A DNA stretch of 64,000 nucleotides from contig CAZXGG010000011.1 in the NCBI GenBank assembly GCA_964640125.1, positions 1 through 64,000 of the forward strand, written 5' to 3'. The DNA comes from G020353115 sp964640125. Its GTDB lineage: Bacteria > Bacteroidota > Bacteroidia > Bacteroidales > VadinHA17. The notes beneath the pieces were generated by a model. The model did no database searches and was not told the origin of the DNA. It saw nothing but the letters and a program-made list of their open reading frames with translations. Below are positions 46,007 through 54,885 of the stretch, piece after piece (positions within the stretch are counted from its first letter, which is position 1; every line of letters starts with the position of its first letter). A program made the translations under genes and the position numbers.

Positions 46007-46230
46007 TGGTTAAGATTGCCGTTAAAGAAGCTGTATTAAAAGTGAAATTAGCCACGGAGAACGCAGAATCGGGTTCTCCGTAGTTTTTGGGGGAGTATTG
46101 TTTTGTCAATTATAAAAACGGACAAATAAGAATCCAACGTAGGCATAACCCACCGGGGTCGGTTTTGATGCCATCGATAGGCCATTTTTCCCGAAGTAAT
46201 TATTCTCAAAAAGCCTAATACCATTTTCTT

Positions 46231-47622
46231 TCATAACTTCGTTACACAGTCGCACCTATTGCCTATGTGTCGTTTGAAAGCCGCGTATGTTTCACAACTC
46301 AGCTGAGAATTTTTCCTGAATGAGAGATTACCCACCAGGCTGATCAGTGGTTGGCGTCGACCCCACAGGTTGCCCCAAACCCGGCGCAGAATGCGCGGCA
46401 AAGAATAGAAGGTCCGGTCGCAGGAAAGCATCTCGTCACAGATACCATCTAGGGACAGATGCTTATACCGGGCAACCGGGAAAGTCAGCGTGTAATATTT
46501 CCAGTCTTCCGGGAATGTATCGAGAGTGATGCGGCCCTCCGCTTTCATCTGGTCCCACAGGCGTGTGCCGGGCAAGGGTGTCAGAAACAGCGTGTTGAGA
46601 TTGTCCAAGCCATACTGGCTGGCCGCCTTGGCGATGCGTTTTCCGATGCCCGGTTCATCCACGTCCAAACCGATGATAAAGGAACCCACAACCATGATTC
46701 CGTACTGTTGGATGCGCCGCACAGAGGCCCGAGAGTTCCGGCCCTTCAGAAAATTGAACTTCTTGCTGAGTTCCCGAAGCCCCTCCAACGTTGGTGACTC
46801 GAAGCCGATGAAGATGCCCCGGCAGCCCGCCTTCGCAGCCAACGCCAGGAGTTCTTCGTCATCGGCGAAGTTGATCGTGGCTTGTGCGACCCATTCTTTA
46901 TTCAGTTTCGCCTTCACCATGGCTCGAAACAGGTTCTTGGCGCGGGCGATGTGTTCAGGACGCGTGCCCACGAGGTTATCGTCCACTACCAGTACGCGTT
47001 TCTCTCGGATCAGCTGAAATTCCCGAACGACGTCCTCAATGGATCGCATTCGGTAGTGGGCCCCGTTGAACGCTGTTACACTGCAGAAACTACAGTTCAA
47101 GGGACAGCCGCGCGTGGTCTGAATAGCTCCGAAGTCATATCCTGTAGCCAACAAATCATGACGAGCGGCTGGGATATCGCTTATCTCAGCGAGCCCTCCG
47201 TCATACCGGCGTTTCAGGCAGCCATGCCGAGCGTCCTCCAGCACCTGAGGCCAGATGCCTTCGCCTTCCCCCGTGACAACCGAGTCTGTATGCTCCATGG
47301 CTTCGTCCAAGCACATGGTTGCGTGAATGCCGCCCATGACGACGGGTACACACAGACGCCGGAAGTAAGCGGCCACCTCATAGGCCCTGTTCGCCTGTGA
47401 GGTGAAAGCAGTGATGCCCACCAGATCTGGTAGAGGCATCGATGGATAATCCGGAGCACCGAAGTTTTCGTCAACGATCGAGATTTCCCACTCCGGCGGG
47501 GTCAGGCCTGCAAGAACCATAAGGCTGAGCGGTTTCCACACCCGGTAACGATTCCAGCGATTTTCCCTGATTCTGAGGATGTTGACTAGCGGGTTCGAAG
47601 GATTGATCAAATATAGTCGCAT
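46231..47622 (-). CDS. B12-binding-domain radical SAM protein
   Basis: A 463-residue protein: an N-terminal cobalamin-binding-like domain (about 1-140, with PDLVGITAFTSQ and VVMGGIHATM), a radical SAM domain with the CxxxCxxC cluster motif at Cys173, Cys177 and Cys180 (TTRGCPLNCSFC), and a C-terminal region like DUF4070. The subfamily includes methyltransferases and cyclases acting on lipids and polyketides; the substrate cannot be told. The gene is clearly richer in G and C, with many GCC/GGC codons, than its neighbours, and lies beside a transposase fragment, so it is probably acquired. It has no operon partner. Confidence 0.85.
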   Translation of the reverse strand: MRLYLINPSNPLVNILRIRENRWNRYRVWKPLSLMVLAGLTPPEWEISIVDENFGAPDYPSMPLPDLVGITAFTSQANRAYEVAAYFRRLCVPVVMGGIHATMCLDEAMEHTDSVVTGEGEGIWPQVLEDARHGCLKRRYDGGLAEISDIPAARHDLLATGYDFGAIQTTRGCPLNCSFCSVTAFNGAHYRMRSIEDVVREFQLIREKRVLVVDDNLVGTRPEHIARAKNLFRAMVKAKLNKEWVAQATINFADDEELLALAAKAGCRGIFIGFESPTLEGLRELSKKFNFLKGRNSRASVRRIQQYGIMVVGSFIIGLDVDEPGIGKRIAKAASQYGLDNLNTLFLTPLPGTRLWDQMKAEGRITLDTFPEDWKYYTLTFPVARYKHLSLDGICDEMLSCDRTFYSLPRILRRVWGNLWGRRQPLISLVGNLSFRKNSQLSCETYAAFKRHIGNRCDCVTKL

Positions 47623-48247
47623 AGCTTATATTTTCTCACAGCTGATGATTAACTTGTCTCCAGCTTTCGCTCACTGTCGTTTTTGTGCATGGATTGTCGT
47701 AATTCATATTCATTGGCCTGACATATATTCTGCTACCAATTTATATATAATATGATTGTTTACAATAAAATTCATTTTATTAATTCAATCATCGAGAATT
47801 ATTTGTTGCTCAATTACCCTGAGCAATCTTCTGAAATTAAAAGCTGCAGTGGATAAAATAGCATTCATATCATCCCCAATCGTCCCTCTCAGATAGTTCC
47901 TGGCTATTCTCTGATAAATCCCCTAATGACAGAGAAGGCACAGTAGACTGGCAGCAAGCAGAGGCGGGGGAGTTCATTTTATCTGTGGTTGCTGTGGCCC
48001 CTGGTTTTCAGTTAAAAAAATTTCTTTATTTGCAGTGCAAGTACGAAGGATTATTTCACAGGGTCGCCATGGGCTGCAATATGACGCTCTTGCCTCCGGC
48101 AGACAGGCCGTTGGAGGTAAAATACAAATAATTATTATTAAAAAAAGATATCATCTACCAGACAATCATTCGATTCGTTACCCTTCAAGATTGCATTGTA
48201 GATAATTAGCCGATACCTCAATCGCCCGCCAGGGCGAAAAAATGGCT
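47623..48247. other. Gap with transposase remnant
   Basis: Contains the transposase fragment at 47785-47922, a half copy of the TTATTTCACAGGG element (about 48050-48063) and a TCGCCC-GCCA-GGGCGA hairpin (48222-48238). No intact gene. Confidence 0.65.
47785..47922 (-). pseudogene. C-terminal fragment of an IS5-like DDE transposase
   Basis: Reading the minus strand gives RIARNYLRGTIGDDMNAIL, then STAAFNFRRLLRVIEQQI, ending at a TGA (47787-47785). NYLRG-x-x-GD-x-x-NA-x-L-x-x-A-x-x-N-x-R is the conserved end of IS5/IS1182-type transposases. The reading frame is closed by a stop about 45 codons upstream, and no DDE motif or terminal repeats were found, so it is a remnant. Confidence 0.75.
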
Positions 48248-49105
48248 TTACTTCCCGTTCCACCCTGCGATGCGTGCCCAGAGATGCCAGGCGGCATAGG
48301 CCTTCATGTTGGCGTTAAGCGGTTGACTGTGCGCTGAGCTGCAACTGTACCAGTCGACACCCAGGGTGTGCGTATTCTGCCATTCAATAGCCCAGTTGGC
48401 ATCCACCGTACCATTACCATCGCTATCATAATCACAGTTATCATTTGGTTTTTTATCACCAAAATACATCCCGTCAGGATTATAGGATTCGATGTCTGCG
48501 AAATCATAGAGGAATTTCTTATTGGTACTGCAGTAATCCCTGATCTGTTCATTTCGAAGGTGGAGGTTGCCTGTTAGTCCCGTACCGTCAAGATGTCCGG
48601 TCATGTAGACAAACGTGACGCCTGGAAAATCTTCTTCAAGACCTGTCATCAGGTTGAGGTAGGTGTTTATATCGGCTTCCGTAGCCGTGGATACCTGTCC
48701 GCACCACGACCAGATGATGACATTCACATCTGTATTTTCCGCCAGGTACGTTCTTGTCCTGTCAGCCCATGATGTCCGGTCAGGATTACCCAGATCTCCC
48801 GTCATAGCATAATCATGCAGATCCAACACCCCGTTGGTTCCCCCGTTATTCCAGGCATAGGTATTGCCTTTGAATGATACCAGTCCTGTCATGCCATCCG
48901 TAACCTGGCTGCCGTGTGAGGTGTGACCGTAAGCAATGTGAAGATCTGATTTTGCGGCAGCGATCCAGTCGGAGGGAATAACATCAAGGTCAATGCAGGA
49001 ATGGTCAATTACCGGGTCTTGTACAACCGTGAGATCATCGTCCTCGCTGCAGGCAGTAAAGAGCAGCATCATTAAGATGATCAGGAAAGATGCCTGTTGT
49101 TTCAT
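48248..49105 (-). CDS. Surface lipoprotein of unknown function, weakly SGNH-like
   Basis: A 285-residue lipoprotein (Cys19) whose mature start CSEDDD fits the acidic surface-export signal. The Met at 49105 puts the signal peptide in the right place; an upstream in-frame Met at 49138 adds 11 residues. The body has HIAYGHTSHGSQV, a VIIWSWCGQ strand and VYMTGHLDGTG, an alternation that resembles SGNH/GDSL-type hydrolases, but the GDS nucleophile block is absent. A DYDSDGNGTVD segment looks like a calcium-binding loop. No characterised family recognised. Confidence 0.7.
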   Translation of the reverse strand: MKQQASFLIILMMLLFTACSEDDDLTVVQDPVIDHSCIDLDVIPSDWIAAAKSDLHIAYGHTSHGSQVTDGMTGLVSFKGNTYAWNNGGTNGVLDLHDYAMTGDLGNPDRTSWADRTRTYLAENTDVNVIIWSWCGQVSTATEADINTYLNLMTGLEEDFPGVTFVYMTGHLDGTGLTGNLHLRNEQIRDYCSTNKKFLYDFADIESYNPDGMYFGDKKPNDNCDYDSDGNGTVDANWAIEWQNTHTLGVDWYSCSSAHSQPLNANMKAYAAWHLWARIAGWNGK

Positions 49106-49417
49106 GGTGAAAATGGTCATTTCTAAAATTGATATCATACTGTTCAGTTAAACGCTGGAAACAACCCAAAGGTTGCATAGGGGAAATTCAGTTTTCGGTT
49201 CCCAGTCACGAGAAACTCTGTCCGCCTTCGGTGGATCACTTATTTTCTCGAGGATCCTCTGCCAAAGGCATTCCTTATCGCCCGAAGGGCGAAAAAAAGG
49301 GCTATGTCTCAATTAACTTATCCAGGGATGCCTGCCCGACCGGCAGGCGGGCCTATGGCACAACTTTTAACAAATAACCATGCTATCGCAAGGACACCCT
49401 GGGCTGTTATCTTACGA

Positions 49418-49490
49418 CCCCTTGGCCATGTGAAATAACGTTAATCCTGAGCGCTGTGTTATTGTAAGGCATTATTTTACATGGTTGGGG
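49418..49490. repeat. Hairpin element with GTGAAATAA / TTATTTTAC ends, copy 2
   Basis: CCCC-TTGG-CCATGTGAAATAA pairs with TTATTTTACATGG-TT-GGGG (one mismatch in the core arm). The ends match the element at 26393-26444. Confidence 0.65.
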
Positions 49491-49689
49491 CTTTTTATGA
49501 TACTATTCCTTAGCCTTCTTTTATGCATTTCAGGCATTCTACCGAAGGCATCTGCTATGGAACATGGCAATGCCACCTTTTTAAGAGTCCTTCGGACAAT
49601 AGTAATTCCATAGTAATTCAATGGTAATTCTCCGTAGGAGTCTCCCAAAGGATCCCGGGACAATCCCAGTTCTCAGTTCCTAAACCCTG

Positions 49690-49849
49690 AACTCTGTACT
49701 CTTTTTGTCTCATCGTCACACAGTCCCCCAGTCACATCATCTCTTTTTTTTACCGAGCACCGAGGACCAAGTACCGAGTACCTTTTTCTTCTCACCTCTC
49801 CTCCTCCCAAAGTCTCACTATCAACTCTGTACACTGTACTCCCTCATCC
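49690..49849. repeat. CT-rich and ACCGAG pseudo-tandem tract
   Basis: CTCATCGTCACACAGTCCCC, then ACCGAGCACCGAGGACC and ACCTCTCCTCC text, closely echoing 28861-28975 in the same order. Confidence 0.6.
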
Positions 49850-50353
49850 CTATTCTTCAGCGGATTCTTCTTCCCGCATGCTCATGATATCGCGGTCGAA
49901 CATGTACATGTTCTTGTCACCAATCAGGTTCAGCTTGTCAATGATTGCCTGTACGGAAGATTCTTCTTCAATCTGCTCGGCGACAAACCACTGGATCCAG
50001 TTGTGGGTTGTATAATCCTTCTCTACCATACAGAGTGCGACAATATCGTTGATGGATTTTGAGATGTACTGTTCGTGCTTCAGGATATCCGCAAACATCT
50101 GCTTGATGCCCGTGTACTCTTCGGGCGGTTTCTTGAAAGCGGGAATAACCACACGACCTCCCCTTTCATTGATGTAGGAGATGAATTTCAGCATGTGCAT
50201 TTTTTCTTCATCTGCCTGGGCATACAGCCATTTTGCAACCCCGGCATACCCTTTGTTCTCTGCCCAGGCAGCCATTGCCAGGTATAAATGGGATGAGTAT
50301 CCCTCCTTTTCAACCTGCTTATTGCAGATTGTTTCGATTTTTTTTGATAACAT
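49850..50353 (-). CDS. ftn: Ferritin
   Basis: A 167-residue four-helix-bundle iron-storage protein of the bacterial non-haem type. Ferroxidase ligands are visible: Glu17 (EKEGYSS), the EEKMH pair near 50 and the EQIEEE motif near 127. It stores iron as ferric mineral in 24-subunit shells in the cytoplasm. No Fur-like site was recognised upstream. Monocistronic. Confidence 0.95.
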   Translation of the reverse strand: MLSKKIETICNKQVEKEGYSSHLYLAMAAWAENKGYAGVAKWLYAQADEEKMHMLKFISYINERGGRVVIPAFKKPPEEYTGIKQMFADILKHEQYISKSINDIVALCMVEKDYTTHNWIQWFVAEQIEEESSVQAIIDKLNLIGDKNMYMFDRDIMSMREEESAEE

Positions 50354-50660
50354 GGTTTATTTAGTTTACAGTTTATAGTTTACAGTTTTCAGTAAAAAAA
50401 AATTGTTCTATTTGAAGTTTCACACATTCTGGTTCAGGAAGCAGTTTCCTTTTGAATAACAAAGCAGATGGACCCGGATTTTGAAATGCATAAAATCCCA
50501 GGCTTTTGAGGATATTTTCAACGTAGAGATGTAAGATCTAACGTCTCTACATTGGTTTGAATCATTGAACTATGATCTGGTGCTATACTGGCAATTTCAC
50601 TGGAGACTGCAGACTGCAGACTGCGTACTCATCCTCTCCCACCTTAGCCTTACTCGAAAA
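50354..50660. other. Gap with low complexity and one dispersed palindrome
   Basis: GTTTACAGTTTATAGTTTACAG near-tandem just before ftn, a GTAGAGAC palindrome at 50523-50550 and a short CAGACTGCAGACTGCG repeat (50603-50628). No gene. Confidence 0.6.
50523..50550. repeat. GTAGAGACGC palindrome family, copy 4
   Basis: Arms GTAGAGATGT and ACGTCTCTAC around AAGATCTA; one GC pair of the arm is changed. Confidence 0.75.
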
Positions 50661-51887
50661 CTACATATTCTTAATAATCTCGTCTCCGAACTCGGAGCAT
50701 TTCAGCTTCGTTGCACCCTGCATCAGCCGCTCGAAATCGTAGGTTACGCGCCTGGCTTTAATGGCATCCTTTATTCCACTGACGATCAGTTCTCCGGCTT
50801 CCTGCCAGCCTAAATATTCAAACATCATTACACCCGAAAGGATCAGCGACCCGGGATTGACTTTATCCTGACCGGTATACTTGGGAGCTGTTCCGTGAGT
50901 TGCTTCAAAGATTGCATGCCCCGTTTCATAGTTGATGTTTGCACCCGGGGCAATTCCGATACCGCCCACGATGGCAGCCAGTGCATCGGAAATATAGTCG
51001 CCATTGAGGTTCAGTGTGGCAATCACCGAATACTCGGCAGGCCTGGTAAGGATCTGCTGCAGGAATGCATCGGCAATGAAATCCTTGATCAGCAGGTCTT
51101 CCCCCGTGTTTGGATTTTTCATCATGCACCATGGCCCGCCATCCAGCACTTTGGCTCCGAACTCCTCTTTTGCAACCTGGTATCCCCAGTCCCTGAAAGC
51201 ACCTTCGGTAAACTTCATGATGTTTCCTTTATGGACCAGGCAGACCGATGGTCTGTTGTGTGCAATGGCATAGTTTATGGCTGCCCTGACCAGGCGATGT
51301 GTCCCTTCCTGGGATACCGGTTTTATTCCGATGGAGGTGGTTTCCGGAAAGCGTATTTTGGTGACCTTCATCTCCTTCAGCAGGAAATCCATGATTTTTT
51401 TCACTTCATCCGTTCCGGCATTCCATTCAATGCCTGCATAGATATCTTCTGAATTCTCCCTGAAAATTACCATATCAGTGGTTGTCGGATCTTTCACCGG
51501 GGAGGGTACACCTTCATAATATTTCACGGGTCGGAGGCAGACATAGAGATCGAGGATCTGCCGCAGGGCTACGTTCAGGGATCGGATGCCCCCACCCACC
51601 GGGGTTGTCAGAGGTCCCTTGATTGCCACCAGGTACTCCCGGATGGTATCCAGGGTTTCCTGTGGCAGCCAGTCACCGCTTTTATTGTAGGATTTTTCTC
51701 CAGCCAAGGTCTCTTTCCACATGATCTTACGTTTACCCCCGTAAGCTTTTTCAACAGCTGCATCGAAAACCCGAACCGATGCGGCCCAAATATCCGGGCC
51801 TGTCCCATCTCCCTCAATAAAAGGAATGACTGGATGATCGGGTACCTGTAACTGCCCATTCTGAATGGTAATTTTTTTTCCGTCCAT
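50661..51887 (-). CDS. icd: NADP-dependent isocitrate dehydrogenase
   Basis: A 408-residue TCA-cycle enzyme, oxidative decarboxylation of isocitrate to 2-oxoglutarate. PFIEGDGTGPDIW at the N-terminus, the phosphorylatable-loop region GPLTTPVGGGIRSLNV, FRENSEDIYAGIE and the C-terminal metal/NADP region LNGDYISDALAAIVGG followed by FEATHGTAPKY are all present. The type is the homodimeric E. coli-like form. It has its own well-matching promoter. Confidence 0.96.
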   Translation of the reverse strand: MDGKKITIQNGQLQVPDHPVIPFIEGDGTGPDIWAASVRVFDAAVEKAYGGKRKIMWKETLAGEKSYNKSGDWLPQETLDTIREYLVAIKGPLTTPVGGGIRSLNVALRQILDLYVCLRPVKYYEGVPSPVKDPTTTDMVIFRENSEDIYAGIEWNAGTDEVKKIMDFLLKEMKVTKIRFPETTSIGIKPVSQEGTHRLVRAAINYAIAHNRPSVCLVHKGNIMKFTEGAFRDWGYQVAKEEFGAKVLDGGPWCMMKNPNTGEDLLIKDFIADAFLQQILTRPAEYSVIATLNLNGDYISDALAAIVGGIGIAPGANINYETGHAIFEATHGTAPKYTGQDKVNPGSLILSGVMMFEYLGWQEAGELIVSGIKDAIKARRVTYDFERLMQGATKLKCSEFGDEIIKNM

Positions 51888-51918
51888 AATATTTTTTTTG
51901 TTAGTTGATAGCTGGAAG

Positions 51919-51949
51919 CAAAAATAGGAAAATTCATATCCCGGACAAA
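51919..51949 (-). promoter_or_regulatory. Promoter of icd
   Basis: Minus strand: TTTG (51949-51946), 19 bases, TATTTTTG (51926-51919), a perfect TTTG-N19-TAnnTTTG as recognised by the Bacteroidota primary sigma factor. The icd start is about 30 bases downstream. Confidence 0.8.
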
Positions 51950-51991
51950 TATATCATTACCGGAAATTTCCTATTTCACAGCATAAAAAAG

Positions 51992-53917
51992 TTAATCGAA
52001 ATCGAGGTTGAATTGTTGTTTTAGTTTTCCGAGGTTTGGATTGATCTGATTCAGGTGGTTGAACTTTTCTTCATCGGTATAGAGGGAGTTCTTGCTGTTC
52101 TCTTCTTCCACAACATAGGCATTGATCTGGATGGTGTCGTTCTGCAGCTCTTTTCTCAGAAAACCAAGAAGGTCTGCCTTGATTGCCCGGTCAAAATCTT
52201 CCTTCTGTGCCTGGTTGTCCATCTCCACCTCAATCTGAAAATTATCTCCCAACACCGGGAGTTGTGTTTTAAGTGTTGAGGAAAGTCGTGGTTTTTCCGA
52301 TTTTATAGAATCGGCAAAAGTTTGCCATTTACCGATCAATGTGTCGCTGTCAAATGGTTTTTTAGTGATCCCTTCCGCGGGTTGGTCAGGGGTTGCATAC
52401 TCGCCTTCTCCCCCACCATTGTCCACGTTATGCAAACCGCTCAGTGCATTTTTGATGGATGTTGTCGCCGGTTTGTATGGCTCGGGTTCCTCCTCTTCAC
52501 TGATCACATCATCCTTTGTCCGCTTTATCCGCCCATCTGGCGGAGAAGGCGGATCCTGGATTTCATCCGGCTCATTTTCATCAACCGTTTCCTCTCCAAC
52601 CCGGTCATCTTCTTCCCCGGTTATTGTCTCCTCTTCTTCTGCTTCATTATCCGATTCCGCCTCTTCGATCGCATCCTTCTTCGGCTCTATCTGCTCATCT
52701 TTTGGCGAAGGCAGATCTTCCTTCGTCCCCTGAAGCTTTGGCGAAGGCGGATCATCCTGTTCCGGTTCGATTTTCTCCTCCGGTTTGGTTGTTTTTTGAA
52801 CTGATTTATCGGGTATCTCTATTTTGCCGGTGATCTGGCACATTTTAAACAAGGCAAGCTCAACATGCAGTCGCTGGTTATTGCTGTTCTTATAGGATAT
52901 ATCGGTTGCAGTGCAGATGTCCAGCGCGCGATATAAGAAATCGACCGGACAGTGCTTTGACTGCTTCAGGTAGTTTTCAGCAATGGTTGCGCCTACTTCC
53001 AGCAGCTGAACGGTCACCGGGTCCTTGCACACCAGCAGATCCCGGAAATGGGAACTCAAGCCGGTGATGAAATGGTGTCCATCAAAACCATTTTCCAGGA
53101 TCTCATTAAAGATCATCAGGCTTTCGATGAGGTTATTTTGAAGGAAGGATTCAGTGATCCGGAAATAGTAGTCGTAATCCAGAACATTCAGGTTCTCGAT
53201 CACCTCTTTGTAGCCGAACGAGGTGCCTGCAAAGTTAACCATCTGGTCGAAGATGGAGAGTGCATCGCGCATAGCGCCATCGGCTTTGTTGGCAATGACT
53301 GTCAGCGCATCGGGATCGGCTTTGATCTTCTCCTCCTTCGCCACGTACTGCATGTACTCAACCATATCGTTCACCTTGATCCGGTTAAAATCAAAGATCT
53401 GGCAGCGCGAGAGGATGGTGGGAATGATCTTCTGCTTTTCGGTGGTTGCCAGGATAAAGATGGCATGTGCCGGGGGTTCTTCGAGTGTCTTAAGAAATGC
53501 ATTGAAAGCAGAAGCGGAAAGCATGTGGACCTCATCGATGATGTAAACACTGTACCTGCCAATCTGCGGAGGGATCCTGATCTGGTCGGTGAGGTTCCTG
53601 ATATCGTCCACCGAGTTGTTTGATGCAGCATCCAGTTCGTGAATGTTGTAGGAGCGGGATTCACTGAATGCCTTGCACGATTCACATTCATTGCACGGTT
53701 CGACCCGGTCAGTAACCTGCTGGCAATTGATTGTTTTTGCAAAGATCCGGGCAACGGAGGTTTTTCCCACTCCACGAGGACCACAGAAAAGATACGCATG
53801 GGCAAGGTGATCGTTCTTTATGGCATTTTTCAACGTGCTGGTTATGGCTTCCTGCCCCACAACGGCATCAAATGTTAAGGGCCGGTATTTTCTTGCCGAT
53901 ACAATGTAATTTTCCAT
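51992..53917 (-). CDS. dnaX: DNA polymerase III subunits gamma and tau
   Basis: A 641-residue clamp-loader ATPase. Walker A GPRGVGKT at 46-53, the zinc-binding Cys cluster (CQQVTDRVEPCNECESC, about 65-81), DEVHML and the sensor SRCQIF are in order; the collar domain ends near 370. An acidic, Pro-rich linker follows (about 385-510), then a C-terminal tau-like domain (about 525-641). The linker has three related DPPSP/DLPSP units of repeat-like DNA origin (see findings). No programmed frameshift signal was looked for with certainty. Confidence 0.93.
   Translation of the reverse strand: MENYIVSARKYRPLTFDAVVGQEAITSTLKNAIKNDHLAHAYLFCGPRGVGKTSVARIFAKTINCQQVTDRVEPCNECESCKAFSESRSYNIHELDAASNNSVDDIRNLTDQIRIPPQIGRYSVYIIDEVHMLSASAFNAFLKTLEEPPAHAIFILATTEKQKIIPTILSRCQIFDFNRIKVNDMVEYMQYVAKEEKIKADPDALTVIANKADGAMRDALSIFDQMVNFAGTSFGYKEVIENLNVLDYDYYFRITESFLQNNLIESLMIFNEILENGFDGHHFITGLSSHFRDLLVCKDPVTVQLLEVGATIAENYLKQSKHCPVDFLYRALDICTATDISYKNSNNQRLHVELALFKMCQITGKIEIPDKSVQKTTKPEEKIEPEQDDPPSPKLQGTKEDLPSPKDEQIEPKKDAIEEAESDNEAEEEETITGEEDDRVGEETVDENEPDEIQDPPSPPDGRIKRTKDDVISEEEEPEPYKPATTSIKNALSGLHNVDNGGGEGEYATPDQPAEGITKKPFDSDTLIGKWQTFADSIKSEKPRLSSTLKTQLPVLGDNFQIEVEMDNQAQKEDFDRAIKADLLGFLRKELQNDTIQINAYVVEEENSKNSLYTDEEKFNHLNQINPNLGKLKQQFNLDFD
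52520..52756 (-). repeat. Repeat-derived segments inside the dnaX linker
   Basis: Three related stretches: 52520-52556, about 52689-52715 and 52716-52756. They share GGCG-AAGGC(G/A)GATC and TCCTT(T/C)GTCC text, and encode DPPSPPDGRIKRTKDD, DLPSPKDEQIEPKKD and DPPSPKLQGTKED. The wording resembles the GC-rich CCGCC...GGCGG palindromes found between genes. Confidence 0.6.
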
Positions 53918-54130
53918 AAGATCCTCTCCGGTTGTTATTTAAGATACGTGCGATACCTGATTTTCCTGAGAAAGCAGAATATCAACGGACACAAACTACA
54001 AATATACTGAAAGAGATCCAATTTCATGATCCATTTTATGAACAGGCAGAAGGGTTAACCCGGATTATTCATAAATAATGCGTGTAAATCACCGCTTTGG
54101 TTTTCAGTGTATTGAAAATTCCGAATATAT

Positions 54131-54161
54131 TTTGCTTTGCAGGAAAAAAATTCTATTTTTG
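54131..54161 (+). promoter_or_regulatory. Promoter of the rpsF-rpsR-rplI operon
   Basis: TTTG (54131-54134), 19 bases, TATTTTTG (54154-54161): a perfect Bacteroidota promoter with the same spacing as icd. It predicts a start near 54168, giving a leader of about 75 bases. Confidence 0.82.
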
Positions 54162-54177
54162 CGCTCCGAAAGTAAAA

Positions 54178-54217
54178 GAGAAGCGACTCGGAGTGTACCA
54201 CTCAGGTAGTCGTTCTC
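54178..54217 (+). promoter_or_regulatory. Leader hairpin of rpsF, possible S6:S18 autoregulatory site
   Basis: GAGAAGCGACT pairs with AGTCGTTCTC (one bulge or mismatch), and an inner GAGTG/CACTC helix tops it. Many bacteria have an rpsF leader that mimics the S6:S18 site on 16S rRNA and represses the operon; position and shape fit, but the known CCG bulge could not be placed with certainty. Confidence 0.5.
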
Positions 54218-54242
54218 CAGAAAAAATTCAAACCATAACATT

Positions 54243-54596
54243 ATGTTGAACCAGTACGAAACCGTTTTCATTGCAACTCCCGTTTTATCTGAGGCCCAGA
54301 TAAAGGAAGCGGTAAAAAAGTTCAAGAAGATCATTACCGATAACAAAGGGAAGATCGTTCATGAAGAAAATTGGGGACTTAGAAAACTGGCCTACCCCAT
54401 TCAGAAAAAATCAACAGGATTTTATTATTTAATTGAATTTCAAGCAGAAGGTGCCTTGATTGAGAAGCTGGAGATTGAATACCGGCGCGATGAGAGGATC
54501 ATCCGTTTTCTGACGTTCAAGATGGATAAATATGCCGTTGAGTACAGTGAGAAAAAAAGGAAACAGTCGGAAAGTGAAAAAAAATTGGAGGACTAA
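54243..54596 (+). CDS. rpsF: Ribosomal protein bS6
   Basis: A 117-residue 30S protein: MLNQYETVFIATPVLSE start, KIVHEENWGLRKLAYPIQKK core and the IEYRRDERIIRFL strand are diagnostic. The acidic-basic tail is variable in the family. First gene of a three-gene operon. Confidence 0.98.
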   Translation: MLNQYETVFIATPVLSEAQIKEAVKKFKKIITDNKGKIVHEENWGLRKLAYPIQKKSTGFYYLIEFQAEGALIEKLEIEYRRDERIIRFLTFKMDKYAVEYSEKKRKQSESEKKLED

Positions 54597-54599
54597 GCC

Positions 54600-54869
54600 A
54601 TGGCACAAAACGAATCAGAAATCAGATACCTTACACCGCCAACTGTTGAAATAAAAAAGAAAAAATACTGCCGGTTCAAGAAGAACAGGATAAAATACGT
54701 GGATTACAAAGATCCTGAATTCCTGAAGAAGTTTCTGAACGAGCAGGGGAAAATACTGCCGCGACGACTGACCGGGACATCACTGAAATACCAGCGGAAA
54801 GTAGCTCAGTCAATTAAAAGGGCACGGCATCTGGCATTGCTGCCCTACGTTACCGATATGTTAAAATAA
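54600..54869 (+). CDS. rpsR: Ribosomal protein bS18
   Basis: An 89-residue 30S protein that pairs with bS6 on the platform. KKKYCRFKKNRIKYVDYKD and ILPRRLTGTSLKYQRKVAQSIKRARHLALLPY are unmistakable. The single-Cys zinc-independent form is normal. Three bases behind rpsF. Confidence 0.98.
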   Translation: MAQNESEIRYLTPPTVEIKKKKYCRFKKNRIKYVDYKDPEFLKKFLNEQGKILPRRLTGTSLKYQRKVAQSIKRARHLALLPYVTDMLK

Positions 54870-54885
54870 TGCAGGAGGCAGGAAT

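Larger units (their letters stand above)
49106..49849. other. Gene-free gap rich in repeats
   Basis: Contains TCGCCCGAAGGGCGA (about 49278-49293), CCTGCC/GGCAGGCGGG text, the hairpin element 49418-49490, GTAATTCCATAGTAATTC near-tandem (about 49600-49630) and the CT-rich tract 49690-49850. Short open frames here are accidental. Confidence 0.65.
53918..54242. other. Divergent promoter region dnaX / rpsF
   Basis: Holds a minus-strand TATATTTG (-7 box candidate for dnaX, 54006-53999), the rpsF promoter and the rpsF leader hairpin. Confidence 0.6.

Noticed and set aside
48222..48240. Terminator for the surface lipoprotein gene
   Set aside because: The TCGCCC/GGGCGA hairpin has its T run on the upstream side when read in the direction of that gene.
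49129..49377. 82-codon open frame on the plus strand
   Set aside because: It is made of dispersed repeats (CGCCCGAAGGGCG, CTGCC/GGCAGG) and has no protein-like features.
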